From: JANNSX01 sp041397825
GTDB lineage: Bacteria; Pseudomonadota; Alphaproteobacteria; Rhizobiales; Hyphomicrobiaceae
NCBI GenBank assembly: GCA_041397825.1
Contig: JAWKVX010000004.1
Coordinates: 186,001-250,000, forward strand
Direction of reading: 5' to 3'
Length of the DNA: 64,000 bases
Shown here: piece by piece, positions 9,021 through 19,581 of the stretch
Position numbering within the stretch: position 1 is the first letter of the stretch
How the letters are laid out: each line of letters begins with the position of its first letter
Notes under the pieces: model-generated
Database searches by the model: none
The model's input: the letters and a program-made list of their open reading frames with translations, nothing else
What the model was told of the DNA's origin: nothing
Translations under genes and position numbers: made by a program

Positions 9021-10745
9021 ATGGACGTCAAAGCATTCGATAAGAAGAAGCTGCCGAGCCGGCACGTGACGGAAGGCGCAATCCGTGCGCCGCACCGGGC
9101 GTTCTACTATGCGATGGGATTGACCGAGGAACAGATCCATCGGCCGCTCGTCGGCGTCGCTACGTGCTGGAACGAAAGCGCGCCCTGCAACATCGCGCTG
9201 ATGCGACAGGCCCAGTCCGCCAAGAAGGGTGTCGACGAGGCTGGCGGCACGCCGCGCGAGTTCTGCACCATCACAGTGACCGACGGCATCGCCATGGGCC
9301 ACCAGGGTATGAAGTCGTCGCTGGTGAGCCGCGAGTGCATCGCCGATTCGGTTGAGCTCTCCATGCGCGGCCACTGCTACGACGCGCTCGTCGGCCTCGC
9401 CGGTTGCGACAAGTCGCTGCCGGGCATGATGATGTCCATGGTCCGCCTCAACGTACCGTCCGTGTTCGTCTATGGCGGCTCGATCCTGCCCGGCCGGTTC
9501 CACGGTAAGGACGTGACGATCGTCGATGTCTTCGAGGCCGTGGGCCAGCACTCCGCCGGCAAGATGGACGACGAGGACTTGCACGAGCTCGAATGCGTCG
9601 CCTGCCCGTCGGCCGGGGCTTGCGGCGGCCAGTTCACCGCCAACACCATGGCCTGCATCTCAGAGGCGATCGGCCTGGCGTTGCCGGGCTCGGCCGGCGC
9701 TCCGGCGCCCGACCGCAATCGCGACGAGTTCTCGCTGGCGAGCGGGCGGGCGGTCATGCGTCTGCTCGCCGACGGCATCCGCCCGCGCGACATCGTCACC
9801 AAGGAGGCGCTCGAGAATGCGGCGACCATCGTCGCGGCGACCGGCGGCTCGACGAACGCGGCGTTGCATCTGCCGGCGATCGCGCACGAGGCGGGCATCA
9901 AGTTCGATCTGTTCGATGTGGCGAGGATCTTCAAGAGGACGCCCTACATCGCCGACTTGAAGCCCGGCGGCAAATACGTCGCCAAGGACGTGTTCGAGAT
10001 CGGCGGTGTGCCGCAGATCATGAAGGCGCTCTTGGACGGCGGCTATTTCCACGAGGATTGCATCACCGTCACCGGCAAGACGCTGAAGCAGAATCTCGAG
10101 AAGGTGAAATTCAACACCAACCAGAAGGTCGTCTATCCGACCTCCAATCCGATCTCGAAGACCGGCGGCGTCGTCGGCCTCAAGGGCTCACTCGCGCCGG
10201 ATGGCGCGATCGTCAAGATCGCCGGCATGAAGACGCTGAAGTTCACGGGCCCGGCCCGCTGCTTCGACAGCGAAGAGGCCTGCTTCGCAGCCGTGCAGGC
10301 GAAGAAATACAAGGAGGGCGAGGTTCTCGTCATCCGCTACGAGGGCCCCGTCGGCGGACCGGGCATGCGCGAGATGCTGTCGACGACGGCGGCGCTCTAT
10401 GGACAAGGCGTCGGTGAGAAGGTGGCACTCATCACCGATGGCCGGTTCTCCGGAGGAACCCGCGGCTTCTGCATCGGCCATGTCGGGCCCGAGGCGGCGC
10501 TCGGCGGTCCAATCGGCCTCCTCAAGAACGGCGACATGATCACCATCGATGCCGTCAAGGGCACACTCGATCATCACTTGTCCAAGGCCGAGCTCGACAG
10601 GCGTCGGAAGGCCTGGAAGCCGAAGAAGACCGATTACCGGAGCGGTGCGCTCTGGAAGTACGCCCAACAGGTCGGGCCCGCGCGAACCGGCGCGGTCACC
10701 CATCCGGGCGCCAAGGCAGAAACTCATTGCTATGCGGATATTTGA
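9021..10745 (+). CDS. ilvD: dihydroxy-acid dehydratase
   Basis: Catalyses dehydration of 2,3-dihydroxy-isovalerate and 2,3-dihydroxy-3-methylvalerate to the 2-keto acids, the penultimate shared step in valine and isoleucine synthesis (cytosol). The 574 residues match the family's length. Iron-sulfur cysteines are seen in AGCDKSLPGM (Cys129) and CPSAGACGG (Cys201), with a further Cys in VATCWNESAPC. The C terminus HPGAKAETHCYADI resembles alphaproteobacterial IlvD. ATG 9021 is chosen over an upstream in-frame start at 8937 because homologous sequence begins at MDVKAFDKKKLPSRHVTEG; GAGAGG lies upstream. The next gene starts inside the final codons of ilvD. Confidence 0.96.
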   Translation: MDVKAFDKKKLPSRHVTEGAIRAPHRAFYYAMGLTEEQIHRPLVGVATCWNESAPCNIALMRQAQSAKKGVDEAGGTPREFCTITVTDGIAMGHQGMKSSLVSRECIADSVELSMRGHCYDALVGLAGCDKSLPGMMMSMVRLNVPSVFVYGGSILPGRFHGKDVTIVDVFEAVGQHSAGKMDDEDLHELECVACPSAGACGGQFTANTMACISEAIGLALPGSAGAPAPDRNRDEFSLASGRAVMRLLADGIRPRDIVTKEALENAATIVAATGGSTNAALHLPAIAHEAGIKFDLFDVARIFKRTPYIADLKPGGKYVAKDVFEIGGVPQIMKALLDGGYFHEDCITVTGKTLKQNLEKVKFNTNQKVVYPTSNPISKTGGVVGLKGSLAPDGAIVKIAGMKTLKFTGPARCFDSEEACFAAVQAKKYKEGEVLVIRYEGPVGGPGMREMLSTTAALYGQGVGEKVALITDGRFSGGTRGFCIGHVGPEAALGGPIGLLKNGDMITIDAVKGTLDHHLSKAELDRRRKAWKPKKTDYRSGALWKYAQQVGPARTGAVTHPGAKAETHCYADI

Positions 10746-11796
10746 GACGCTCGTCCGGATGACGGTTCTGACGCTGGCGCTGGCCCTCACAGGGCCGGCG
10801 CTGGCGGCGGACACCTACCCTTCGCCGGCAAAGGCCTACAGTGCCGGTCTTGCGGCCATCGACGAGCGAGATTTCGAGACGGCCTTCAAGGCGTTGCGGT
10901 TCGCGGCCGATGCCGACCACTTCTATGCCAAGTTCGTGCTGGCCCAGCTCTACGCAAGCGACGCCTTGCCCTATGTCGATCACGTCAAGGCATTCCATCT
11001 CTTCGCCGAGATCGCCGATCGCTACAGCGCAGTCGATCCTTATGTCGACCGGGAATCGCCCTATGTGGCGCGGGCGCTTGTCGCCGTCGCCCACTATCAG
11101 GCGACGGGGTTGCCCGAGATGGGGCTCGCCGCCGACCCGGAGCGCGCCGAGCGCGACCTCGACTATGCGAGCACCTATTTCGACGACATGGACGCTCAGC
11201 TTGAGCTGGTGAAGATCTGGCTCAAGGACAAGGACAAACCCGGGAATTTCCGCAAGGCGAAGGATCTGCTGCTGCGGCTGGCCCGAGACAAAGGACACCC
11301 GGGTGCCCAAGCGACGATCGCCGAGATGTTCTTCACCGGCGACACGAAGCTTGGCCGACGGCTGCCCCTAGCGCTCGGCTTCGCGATCCTCGCCGTCGAG
11401 GGAGCTGGCGACGACGACCAGCTCTGGATCGATTCGCTCTACCATCAGATTTACTGTGCGACGGCGCCGGAGATCCGTGTGCGCGCCAATCGCATCGCCG
11501 ACCGCTACCGCAAGGACGTCCGCGTGGTCGAGGCCATTCAGGAGGCCCGACGGAGGACGGCGGTCGGTCGCATCACGGAGACGGTGGACAAGGAGACCTG
11601 GGGCCGGTCCCTCATTTGGACCTGCGCCAACGGGGAGAGCGTCGCTTGGCCGAAGCGCTCGAATCGGGACGGCCCAGACGAGGCGACCCTGACCGCATCG
11701 GCGGCACCGGACAAGCCGACACCCGCCGGGGGCGAAGCGGGGGACGAAGTCATGGGCCTCGGCTTGGCACCAGCAAAACCCGCAAGCGCTCCCTAG
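10732..11796 (+). CDS. secreted Sel1/TPR-like repeat protein
   Basis: 354-residue protein with a clear signal peptide (MRIFETLVRMTVLTLALALT, cleavage near ALAAD at residue 25) and helical repeats of the Sel1/TPR type: AYSAGLAAIDERDFETAFKA, DADHFYAKFVLAQLYASD and HPGAQATIAEMFFTGD. It is likely periplasmic and a protein-protein interaction module. The ATG at 10732 lies 14 bases inside the ilvD coding region in another frame, implying co-transcription. The C-terminal 50 residues are Pro/Ala/Gly-rich and low complexity. No specific partner can be inferred. Confidence 0.75.
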   Translation: MRIFETLVRMTVLTLALALTGPALAADTYPSPAKAYSAGLAAIDERDFETAFKALRFAADADHFYAKFVLAQLYASDALPYVDHVKAFHLFAEIADRYSAVDPYVDRESPYVARALVAVAHYQATGLPEMGLAADPERAERDLDYASTYFDDMDAQLELVKIWLKDKDKPGNFRKAKDLLLRLARDKGHPGAQATIAEMFFTGDTKLGRRLPLALGFAILAVEGAGDDDQLWIDSLYHQIYCATAPEIRVRANRIADRYRKDVRVVEAIQEARRRTAVGRITETVDKETWGRSLIWTCANGESVAWPKRSNRDGPDEATLTASAAPDKPTPAGGEAGDEVMGLGLAPAKPASAP

Positions 11797-11884
11797 GGGG
11801 TGCCCGCCGGCCGGCGCGTGTGGCCGCCCCGGATCGAACGGACCTCGAGATTGCGCGACGGTATCGACGTCGACTGATCCCGCC

Positions 11885-12668
<784 letters not shown>

Positions 12669-12804
12669 ACACGGCTCGTCCTGGTGGCACGGGGGTTGCA
12701 ACTAGAGTGTCCAGCCTCTCACGGGAGCCGCGTCGGCCACAAGATCGACCGCACCACAACCGGTTTGATCGATCGATGCAACCCAATTTTAAGCAGGTGC
12801 GTCT

Positions 12805-13215
12805 ATGACTAAGGGATTATCGCATGAGCCCTGGCGGCTCAGGGAAAGCCGGAGCGAGCTTGTGAGCGTTTCGCTATACGAGGGTCGGGCCTACGATGCG
12901 AACCGCTTTGTCCGGTTGATGGCCGTCGTCAATGTCGCGTTCGCCTGCGTGGTGCTGTTCGCCTGGCCGCAGATCGCCGGGTTGCTAGATACACCCGTCT
13001 CTGTCGCTGCGGACGCCGGCATCGCCAGCCGACCCGAGTTCTCCGAGTATCCGTATGTGCTACTGTGGTCGCTGCCGATCCTCGGCTCACTGGCCGCCTG
13101 GATCGCCACGCGCTCGGAGAAGTTCCTGTTTGCCAAGTTCCTCGCCGCCTATCCGGCGATCGTCATTCTCGCCGCTGTCGGCTGGTATCACTATCTGTCG
13201 AACTACTACGCCTAG
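12805..13215 (+). CDS. small membrane protein, function unknown
   Basis: 136 residues with two or three hydrophobic segments: LMAVVNVAFACVVLFAWPQI, YVLLWSLPILGSLAAWIA and FLAAYPAIVILAAVGWYHYL. An aromatic C terminus (WYHYLSNYYA) follows. I do not recognise the family. ATG 12805 has a weak AGG upstream; a GTG at 12862 (start VSVSLYEGRAYDANRF) is an alternative. A possible promoter TTGATC (12765-12770), 17 bases, TTTAAG (12788-12793) would give a very short leader for the ATG. Its position next to xthA/erpA carries no functional hint. Confidence 0.65.
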   Translation: MTKGLSHEPWRLRESRSELVSVSLYEGRAYDANRFVRLMAVVNVAFACVVLFAWPQIAGLLDTPVSVAADAGIASRPEFSEYPYVLLWSLPILGSLAAWIATRSEKFLFAKFLAAYPAIVILAAVGWYHYLSNYYA

Positions 13216-13227
13216 CCGGTTCCGGGA

Positions 13228-13557
13228 TCAGAGCGCGAAACTCGTCCCGCAGCCGCAAGCGGCGGTGGCGAGCGGATTTTTCACCTTGAAAGACTGGCCG
13301 ATCAGGTCGTCGACGAAATCGATCTCGGCGCCGCTCATATAGTCCAGTGAAAGCCGGTCGACCGCGACCGTCGCGCCCTCTCCGGTGACAACCAGATCGT
13401 CCGCCTCGGGTCCGTCAACGAGATCAAAGCGATATTGGAAGCCCGAGCAGCCGCCGCCCTCGACGCTGACGCGCAGCACCCGAGGGCCTGTCTCGGCCTG
13501 GACGATCTGGGCCACCCGCCTCAAGGCCCGATCAGTGACGGTGACGGCTGCTGACAT
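13228..13557 (-). CDS. erpA: iron-sulfur cluster insertion protein ErpA
   Basis: 109-residue A-type Fe-S carrier that delivers clusters to apoproteins. The three conserved cysteines are Cys37 in GGGCSGF and Cys101/Cys103 in CGCGTSF at the C terminus. ATG 13557 is preceded by AAGGAAG; upstream in-frame codons to 13653 are not conserved and overlap the divergent dgt start. The neighbourhood erpA-dgt-argS is typical of Hyphomicrobiales. IscA-type paralogues are similar, but the context favours ErpA. Confidence 0.92.
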   Translation of the reverse strand: MSAAVTVTDRALRRVAQIVQAETGPRVLRVSVEGGGCSGFQYRFDLVDGPEADDLVVTGEGATVAVDRLSLDYMSGAEIDFVDDLIGQSFKVKNPLATAACGCGTSFAL

Positions 13558-13651
13558 CACGCTCTTCCTTTGCCCCGCCAGTAACTGGCAAGCTCGCAAC
13601 GAGTATCCTATGAAAGATAGGAAAGCCCAGGCCACAAGGGAAGAGCGGAGC

Positions 13652-14881
13652 ATGGCTCAGGCGGTCAAGCCGGCGAGAGCACGGGAGGAGTGGGCGGGGA
13701 GAGGTCCGGAGCTCGCCCCCTATGCCGCCTCGGCGATGCCGAGCCGAGGCCGGCTAATGGTGGAGCCGGACTGCCCCATGCGCACGCCTTTTCAGCGCGA
13801 CCGGGACCGGATCGTGCATTCGACGGCCTTCCGCCGCCTGACCCACAAGACCCAAGTCTTTGTCTATCACGAGGGCGATCATTTCCGCTCGCGGCTGACG
13901 CACAGCATCGAGGTGGCGCAGATTGCCCGCGCCATCGCCCGCCAGCTGGCGCTCGACGAGGACCTTGCCGAGGCGCTGGCGCTGGCGCACGATCTCGGTC
14001 ACCCGCCGTTCGGCCATGCCGGCGAGCGGGCGCTCGAGCGCCGCGCCGGGCCCTATGGCGGCTTCGATCATAATGCCCAGAGTCTCCGTGTGGTGACCGC
14101 CCTCGAACGCAAGTATGCCGAGTTCGACGGTCTCAATCTCGCCTGGGAGACGCTCGAGGGGCTGGTGAAGCACAACGGACCCCTGACCGGCGAGCGGGCA
14201 TCGCCGGGACAAGTGCCGTCGGCGGACATCGTGGCCTACAACGCCCATCACGATCTCTGGCTCGACCGCTATGCCAGTGCCGAGGCCCAGGTGGCGGCAC
14301 TTGCGGATGACATCGCCTACAACAACCATGATCTCGACGATGGGCTGCGTGCCGCACTCATCTCGCTCGACGACCTCCGAGATGTGGCGCTCGTCGGCCG
14401 GCTCATGGTCGAAGTCGAGGCGCGCTACGGCGTGCTCGACGGCGGACGACTCATCTACGAAGTGAACCGGCGGCTGATCACCGAGATGGTGGCCGACGTC
14501 GCCCGTGAGAGCCGGCGGCGGATCAGGGAGCTCGCGCCGGCGGACGCCGATGCCATCCGCAACGCTGAGCAGCCGGTCGTGGCCTTCTCTCCCGGCCTCC
14601 TCGACCTTCTCGGCGAGCTCCGGGAGTTCCTGTTCTCGGCCGTCTATCGCCATCCTCGGGTGATGGAGCGGATGGTCCGTGCGGAGGCCAAGGTCGAGGC
14701 CCTGTTCGATCGCTATCTCGACGATCCGGCGGCAATGCCGGAGAGCTGGCGGGCGCTGGCCGTCGGGTTGGAGCGGCCGGAGCGGGCGCGGATCGCCGTC
14801 GATTTCGTCGCCGGGATGACGGATCGCTACGCGCTCGAGGAGCATCGACGCCTGTTTGACGCTCCTCTGGATTTGGGATAG
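13652..14881 (+). CDS. dgt: deoxyguanosinetriphosphate triphosphohydrolase-like protein
   Basis: HD-domain dNTP triphosphohydrolase, 409 residues, hydrolysing dNTPs to nucleoside and triphosphate and so affecting dNTP pools. HD-fold metal residues: His84 (THSIEVAQIAR), His113-Asp114 (LAHDLGHPPFGH), and a further Asp in ADDIAYNNHDLDD. The N-terminal RTPFQRDRDRIVHSTAFRRL motif is typical of this shorter subgroup. I chose ATG 13652, with GGGAAGAGCGGAG upstream; an ATG at 13610 is an alternative adding 14 residues. First gene of the block running through argS. Confidence 0.93.
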   Translation: MAQAVKPARAREEWAGRGPELAPYAASAMPSRGRLMVEPDCPMRTPFQRDRDRIVHSTAFRRLTHKTQVFVYHEGDHFRSRLTHSIEVAQIARAIARQLALDEDLAEALALAHDLGHPPFGHAGERALERRAGPYGGFDHNAQSLRVVTALERKYAEFDGLNLAWETLEGLVKHNGPLTGERASPGQVPSADIVAYNAHHDLWLDRYASAEAQVAALADDIAYNNHDLDDGLRAALISLDDLRDVALVGRLMVEVEARYGVLDGGRLIYEVNRRLITEMVADVARESRRRIRELAPADADAIRNAEQPVVAFSPGLLDLLGELREFLFSAVYRHPRVMERMVRAEAKVEALFDRYLDDPAAMPESWRALAVGLERPERARIAVDFVAGMTDRYALEEHRRLFDAPLDLG

Positions 14882-14945
14882 TCCGCGCGACAGGCGGTGG
14901 CGGCCGGCATCGGCGGCGATGTCGGGCCTTCTCCGGGATAGACTC

Positions 14946-16700
14946 ATGAACATCTTCGAGCATTTCGAGCAGCATTTGGGCTCGGCCGTAGCCGAGCTTG
15001 TGGCCGAGGGCTTTCTGCCGACCGGCTTGGCAATCCCGCGTCTGACGCTCGAGCCGACGCGCGAGGCCTCTCACGGCGATCTGGCGGCCAACGCCGCCAT
15101 GCTGCTCGCCAAACCGGCAGGAAAGAAGCCGCGGGAGATCGCGGAGGCCATCGGCGTCAAGCTCGCCAAGGTCGAAGGCATCGCCAAGGTGGCGGTGGCG
15201 GGGCCTGGCTTCATCAACCTGACGATCGATCGGGTCTTCTGGACGAAAGTCGTCGGCGCGATCGTTCGTGCCGGCGACAGCTTCGGCAAGAGTGCGTTCG
15301 GAAAGGGCAAGAAGGTCAATGTCGAATATGTGTCGGCCAATCCGACGGGCCCGCTGCATGTCGGCCATTGCCGGGGTGCCGTGTTCGGCGATGCATTGGC
15401 GAGCCTCCTCGCCTTCACGGGCCACGAGGTCACGCGCGAGTACTACACGAACGATGCGGGGAGCCAGATCGATGTGCTCGCGCGCTCGGCCTACCTCCGG
15501 TATCGCGAAGCTCTCGGCGAGAGCATTGGCGAGATTCCGGAGGGGCTCTATCCCGGCGACTATCTGAAGCCTGTCGGCCAGGCGCTGGCGGAGCAGCATG
15601 GCAAGACTCTGCTGGCAATGCCGGAGGCCGAATGGCTGCCGCTCGTGCGGGCATTTGCCGTTGAGCGCATGTTGGAGCTCATCCAGCAGGACCTCGCGCT
15701 CCTCAACATCCACCATGACGTCTTCTTCTCCGAGAAGAGCCTGCACGACTCCGGCGCCATCAGGGAGACCGTCGAGAGCCTCAAGAAAGACGGTCTCGTC
15801 TTCTGGGGCCGCATCCCCCCGCCCAAAGGCCAGCCGCCGGACGACTGGGAGGACCGCGAGCAGTGGCTGTTCCGCACGACCGATTTCGGCGACGATATCG
15901 ACCGGCCGCTGCAAAAGAACGACGGCACCTATGCCTATTTTGCCGCTGACGTCGCCTATGCCAAGTCCAAGATCGAGCGCGGCTTCGACAAGCTCATCTA
16001 TGTGCTGGGCGCCGATCACGGCGGGTATGTGAAGAGGCTGAAGGCCGTCGCCTCGGCGTTGTCGGCCGGCAGGGTCGAGCTCGATGTGAGGCTCTGCCAG
16101 CTCGTCAAGCTGTTCCGGAACGGTGAGCCGGTGCGCATGTCGAAGCGGTCCGGCAATTTCGAGGCGTTGAGTGACTTGGTCGAAGAGGTCGGGTCGGATG
16201 CGGTCCGCTTCATGATGCTCTACCGCAAGAACGAGGCGCCACTCGACTTCGACTTTACCAAGGTCACCGAGAGGTCGCGCGAGAACCCGGTCTTCTACGT
16301 TCAATATGCCCACGCCCGCTGCCACTCGGTCTTCCGCAATGCCATCGAGGCCATCCCGGACTTGAAGCCGCAGGACCCGAAACTTGCCGACGCACCTCTC
16401 GACCGGCTGACCGACGAGGCCGAGACGGTTCTGATCCGGCATCTCGGGCAATTCCCACGGCTCGTCGAGCAGGCGGCTGCAGCCGATGAGCCACATCGTG
16501 TGGCCTTCTATCTCTATGATTTAGCGTCGGAATTCCACGCTCTGTGGAACCGGGGCAAAGACTCGCCACATTTGCGGTTTATCCGAGAGGAGGATCGTTC
16601 CTTGACCGAGGCTCGCATGGCGATGGTTGCCGCCACGGCACGAGTTCTCGCCAGTGGACTGGCAATCCTTGGCGTTCAAGCGCCGGAGGAGATGCGATAG
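14946..16700 (+). CDS. argS: arginine--tRNA ligase
   Basis: Class I aminoacyl-tRNA synthetase charging tRNA-Arg, 584 residues. The HIGH-like motif is HVGH at residues 138-141 (GPLHVGHCRGA), and the KMSKS-like motif is RMSKR at 397-401. The N-terminal Add-1 domain (NIFEHFEQHLGSAVAELVAE) and C-terminal anticodon-binding helical domain are both present. ATG 14946 is supported by family alignment of the first residues. It follows dgt by 64 bases. Confidence 0.97.
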   Translation: MNIFEHFEQHLGSAVAELVAEGFLPTGLAIPRLTLEPTREASHGDLAANAAMLLAKPAGKKPREIAEAIGVKLAKVEGIAKVAVAGPGFINLTIDRVFWTKVVGAIVRAGDSFGKSAFGKGKKVNVEYVSANPTGPLHVGHCRGAVFGDALASLLAFTGHEVTREYYTNDAGSQIDVLARSAYLRYREALGESIGEIPEGLYPGDYLKPVGQALAEQHGKTLLAMPEAEWLPLVRAFAVERMLELIQQDLALLNIHHDVFFSEKSLHDSGAIRETVESLKKDGLVFWGRIPPPKGQPPDDWEDREQWLFRTTDFGDDIDRPLQKNDGTYAYFAADVAYAKSKIERGFDKLIYVLGADHGGYVKRLKAVASALSAGRVELDVRLCQLVKLFRNGEPVRMSKRSGNFEALSDLVEEVGSDAVRFMMLYRKNEAPLDFDFTKVTERSRENPVFYVQYAHARCHSVFRNAIEAIPDLKPQDPKLADAPLDRLTDEAETVLIRHLGQFPRLVEQAAAADEPHRVAFYLYDLASEFHALWNRGKDSPHLRFIREEDRSLTEARMAMVAATARVLASGLAILGVQAPEEMR

Positions 16701-16745
16701 ACTTGATTCGGTCAAAGCACCGTTCAGAGCGAAGGGATCAGCTCG

Positions 16746-18467
16746 ATGGCAAGGTCAGAGGATTTCGGCCAGGGGCGCGGCCGGGCACGCCGCCCCTATG
16801 ACGATCAGGACCGGACAGACCGCCGCGCCTCGGCACCTTTGAGCATCGAGCGATCAGACACGCCGACGCAGACGCGCCGGGCCGGCACCAGCTACGCGCC
16901 TCAATTCGACAGATACGTCACGCAGCCGGCTGCCGAGCCGGTCCAGCGAGCCGCCTATCCGACGCAGGCCGCGCCGAGGACGGGGCGCACCGACCTCCGG
17001 CAGACGCCGCCCGCCCATGGCGGCTACGAGGCCCAACCCCCGGCCTGGGAGCCGCAGGACTATCGGCAGGCTCAGGCCGAGCCGGCGTGGCCGCAAGAGG
17101 GACGCACCCAGTTCGGAACCCGCCAGCGTGCCGCCCAGACGCATCAGGGCTATGGGGCACACGAGGCCCCGCCTGCCGCCGGCTACGGCCAACAGCAAGG
17201 CTGGGACAACGGCTATGACCATGGGCAGGGCTATGACTATGATCCGATGGATCATACGTCGGCCCAGCAGGGCTATGGCGGCTACCCGCAGGGCCATGCA
17301 GGAGCGTACCAGGGTTATGACCCGAATGCGCCGCACGGTGGCTACGATCAACCGGCCTATGCCGCCGCAGATGCCGGCCACTATCCGGATCAGGCGCCTC
17401 AGGGCTATCCCCAGCACTATCCGCAACAGGGCTACGATGAGTATGCCCAGGACTATCCGCAGGGCTATGCCGAGCCAGGCTATGCCGGCGAGGACATGGC
17501 CTACGCGCAGGACGACTATGTGGAAACCGATCCGTCGGCGCTGCCGCCCGCGCCGTCGCGCAGCCGCCGCGGCCTGATCGTTGCAGGCGCCTTCGTCGCG
17601 GCCGTGTTGATCGGCGGCGGGCTGGGCTTCGTCTACAAGATGACGAACGAGGCGAGCTTCGCGGCGAGCGGCGAGCCGCCTCTGCTGACGGCGGGCGACG
17701 ATCCGGTCAAGACAGTGCCCGAAGGCACCGCGGACGCCGACGACGGCTCTACCAAGACGATCTTCGACCGATTGAACAACGACGGCGAAACGACCTCCGA
17801 CACGGCGCTGGCCGACGGTGCGGAGGTGGTCGATGTCGCCAGATCTGACGAGCCTACCGTCATCGAGACGCAACCGATGGGGATCAGCCTCGGCGGTGAT
17901 GGGTCGTCCGACGAGCCGGTAGGCGCCATTGCCGAGACCGTGGCGGAGGGCGAGGTCGCGCCGAAAATCCGTAAGGTCGAGGTCGTCAAGGTGGTGCCCG
18001 GTGAGCTGATCGACACGTCTGTCGGCGAGGCGGCTGATACCGGGTTGGACAACGGCGATGTCGTGTCGACGACGGCGCCGGCGCCCGAGGAGGCTCAGCC
18101 CGACCTCGACGGCCAGGCTCTCGTGACGAAACCGAAGACCAAGAAAGCCAAGTCCGCCGAGGAGCAGGTGCTGGCCCTTGCGAATGCCGGTGCGGAGGCG
18201 CCAGCGACCAATACCGCCAAGAGCACGGGCTATCTGGTCCAGGTCTCGGTTGCCAACACGCGGCTGGATGCCCTCAGCGCGTTCGCAGACATGCAGCAAC
18301 GCTACGGCAGTCTCTTGGGTGGCAGCGAACCCGATATCCAGGCGATCGGCAGCAACAAGGGCTATCGACTGCGGATCGGCCCCCCGGCCTCGAAGCAGGC
18401 AGCGAGCACGTTGTGCAACAAGCTCAAAGCCGCCGGTCACAAAGATTGCTTCATCCGCTCGAATTGA
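16746..18467 (+). CDS. SPOR domain protein with Tyr/Gln/Gly-rich N-terminal region
   Basis: 573-residue bitopic membrane protein. The cytosolic N-terminal ~260 residues are low complexity, rich in Gln, Gly, Tyr, Pro and Ala, with many QGY / GGY / PQGY units. One transmembrane segment is at about 276-298 (GLIVAGAFVAAVLIGGGLGF). An acidic linker follows, then a SPOR domain at about 493-573 (TGYLVQVSVANTRLDALSAF to the C terminus). SPOR domains bind denuded glycan strands at the division septum. The position between argS and nagZ is conserved in Hyphomicrobiales. GAAGGGA precedes ATG 16746. Confidence 0.9.
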   Translation: MARSEDFGQGRGRARRPYDDQDRTDRRASAPLSIERSDTPTQTRRAGTSYAPQFDRYVTQPAAEPVQRAAYPTQAAPRTGRTDLRQTPPAHGGYEAQPPAWEPQDYRQAQAEPAWPQEGRTQFGTRQRAAQTHQGYGAHEAPPAAGYGQQQGWDNGYDHGQGYDYDPMDHTSAQQGYGGYPQGHAGAYQGYDPNAPHGGYDQPAYAAADAGHYPDQAPQGYPQHYPQQGYDEYAQDYPQGYAEPGYAGEDMAYAQDDYVETDPSALPPAPSRSRRGLIVAGAFVAAVLIGGGLGFVYKMTNEASFAASGEPPLLTAGDDPVKTVPEGTADADDGSTKTIFDRLNNDGETTSDTALADGAEVVDVARSDEPTVIETQPMGISLGGDGSSDEPVGAIAETVAEGEVAPKIRKVEVVKVVPGELIDTSVGEAADTGLDNGDVVSTTAPAPEEAQPDLDGQALVTKPKTKKAKSAEEQVLALANAGAEAPATNTAKSTGYLVQVSVANTRLDALSAFADMQQRYGSLLGGSEPDIQAIGSNKGYRLRIGPPASKQAASTLCNKLKAAGHKDCFIRSN

Positions 18468-18482
18468 CGGGGCGGGGTCTCG

Positions 18483-19520
18483 ATGACGCTGCTCTCGGCC
18501 TTCATATCCGGTTGCGCCGGTGAGGTTCTCACCGACGAGGAATGGCGTTTCTTTCAGGATCATCGCCCAGCTGGCCTGATCCTGTTTCAACGCAACATCA
18601 CGTCGCCTCAGCAGGTCAAGGCCCTGATCGCGAAGTTCCGCGACGCGGTCGGCCGCGACGACATCCTGGTTCTCGTCGATCAGGAGGGGGGGCGCGTGCA
18701 ACGGCTCAAGCCGCCCCAATGGCGTCAGCTGCCGGCCGGGGCCGCGTTCGGTTTGCGTTATGCCGCCGATCCTGACGCCGGCGTTGCGGCCGCCAAGGCC
18801 GTGAGCCAGCTCGCGGCCCGCGATCTGGCCGAGCTCGGCTTCACGGTCAATTGTGTGCCCGTGCTCGACATGCCAGTGGCGGGAGCGCATCCGGTGATCG
18901 GCGACCGCGCCTACGGCGAGGATGTCGAGCGGGTTGCGGCGCTCGGGCGTGCGGTCTGCGAGGGCACGATGGCCGGCGGCTTGTTGCCGGTCATCAAACA
19001 TATCCCGGGACATGGCCGAGCGACGCAGGACAGCCATCTGGCGCTACCCGTCGTCGAGGAGGGCCTCGAGGTGCTGAAACGGACAGATCTCGCACCTTTC
19101 CGCGCCTTGAGTGACATGCCGATCGGCATGACGGGGCACGTGCTGGTGACGGCCGTCGACCCCTCCGAGCCTGCCAGCACGTCGCGTCCGGTTGTCCAGG
19201 AGATCATCCGCGGCGAGATTGGTTTCGACGGATTGCTGCTCTGCGACGATCTCAGCATGAAGGCGCTCCGCGGCTCGACGGCGAGCAAGGCCGAGCGGGC
19301 GATCGCTGCCGGATGCGACTTGGTCCTCCATTGCAACGGCAACATGGAGGAGATGCGCGACGTCGCCCGAAGCGTGCCGGAGCTCGAGGGCGAGGCCGAG
19401 CGTCGCTATCTGAAGGCCCTGGCCCGGCGCAAGGCCGCGGCGGCCTTCGACGCGACGGCGGCCTTGTCGGCGCTCGACGAGATCGCCGCCTTGAGCGGGA
19501 CGTTGACGGCCAGCGCCTGA
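18483..19520 (+). CDS. nagZ: beta-N-acetylhexosaminidase NagZ
   Basis: Glycoside hydrolase family 3 enzyme (345 residues) that removes N-acetylglucosamine from 1,6-anhydro-muropeptides in cytosolic peptidoglycan recycling. Signatures: LVDQEGGRVQRLK, the KHIPGHG loop with His173 and His177 followed by DSHLALP, and the catalytic aspartate in LLCDDLSMKAL (Asp255-Asp256). No signal peptide, as expected. It begins 16 bases after the SPOR gene. Confidence 0.95.
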   Translation: MTLLSAFISGCAGEVLTDEEWRFFQDHRPAGLILFQRNITSPQQVKALIAKFRDAVGRDDILVLVDQEGGRVQRLKPPQWRQLPAGAAFGLRYAADPDAGVAAAKAVSQLAARDLAELGFTVNCVPVLDMPVAGAHPVIGDRAYGEDVERVAALGRAVCEGTMAGGLLPVIKHIPGHGRATQDSHLALPVVEEGLEVLKRTDLAPFRALSDMPIGMTGHVLVTAVDPSEPASTSRPVVQEIIRGEIGFDGLLLCDDLSMKALRGSTASKAERAIAAGCDLVLHCNGNMEEMRDVARSVPELEGEAERRYLKALARRKAAAAFDATAALSALDEIAALSGTLTASA

Positions 19521-19581
19521 CGCCCGCATATGCGCTAACATTGCTCGTCGAATCAAAGCGCTGGGCTGCCCGGAAGACCTC

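Noticed and set aside
16854..19037. 727-codon minus-strand frame across the SPOR protein and nagZ
   Set aside because: Arg/Leu/Ala-rich shadow frame over two well-supported plus-strand genes; no motif and no ribosome site.
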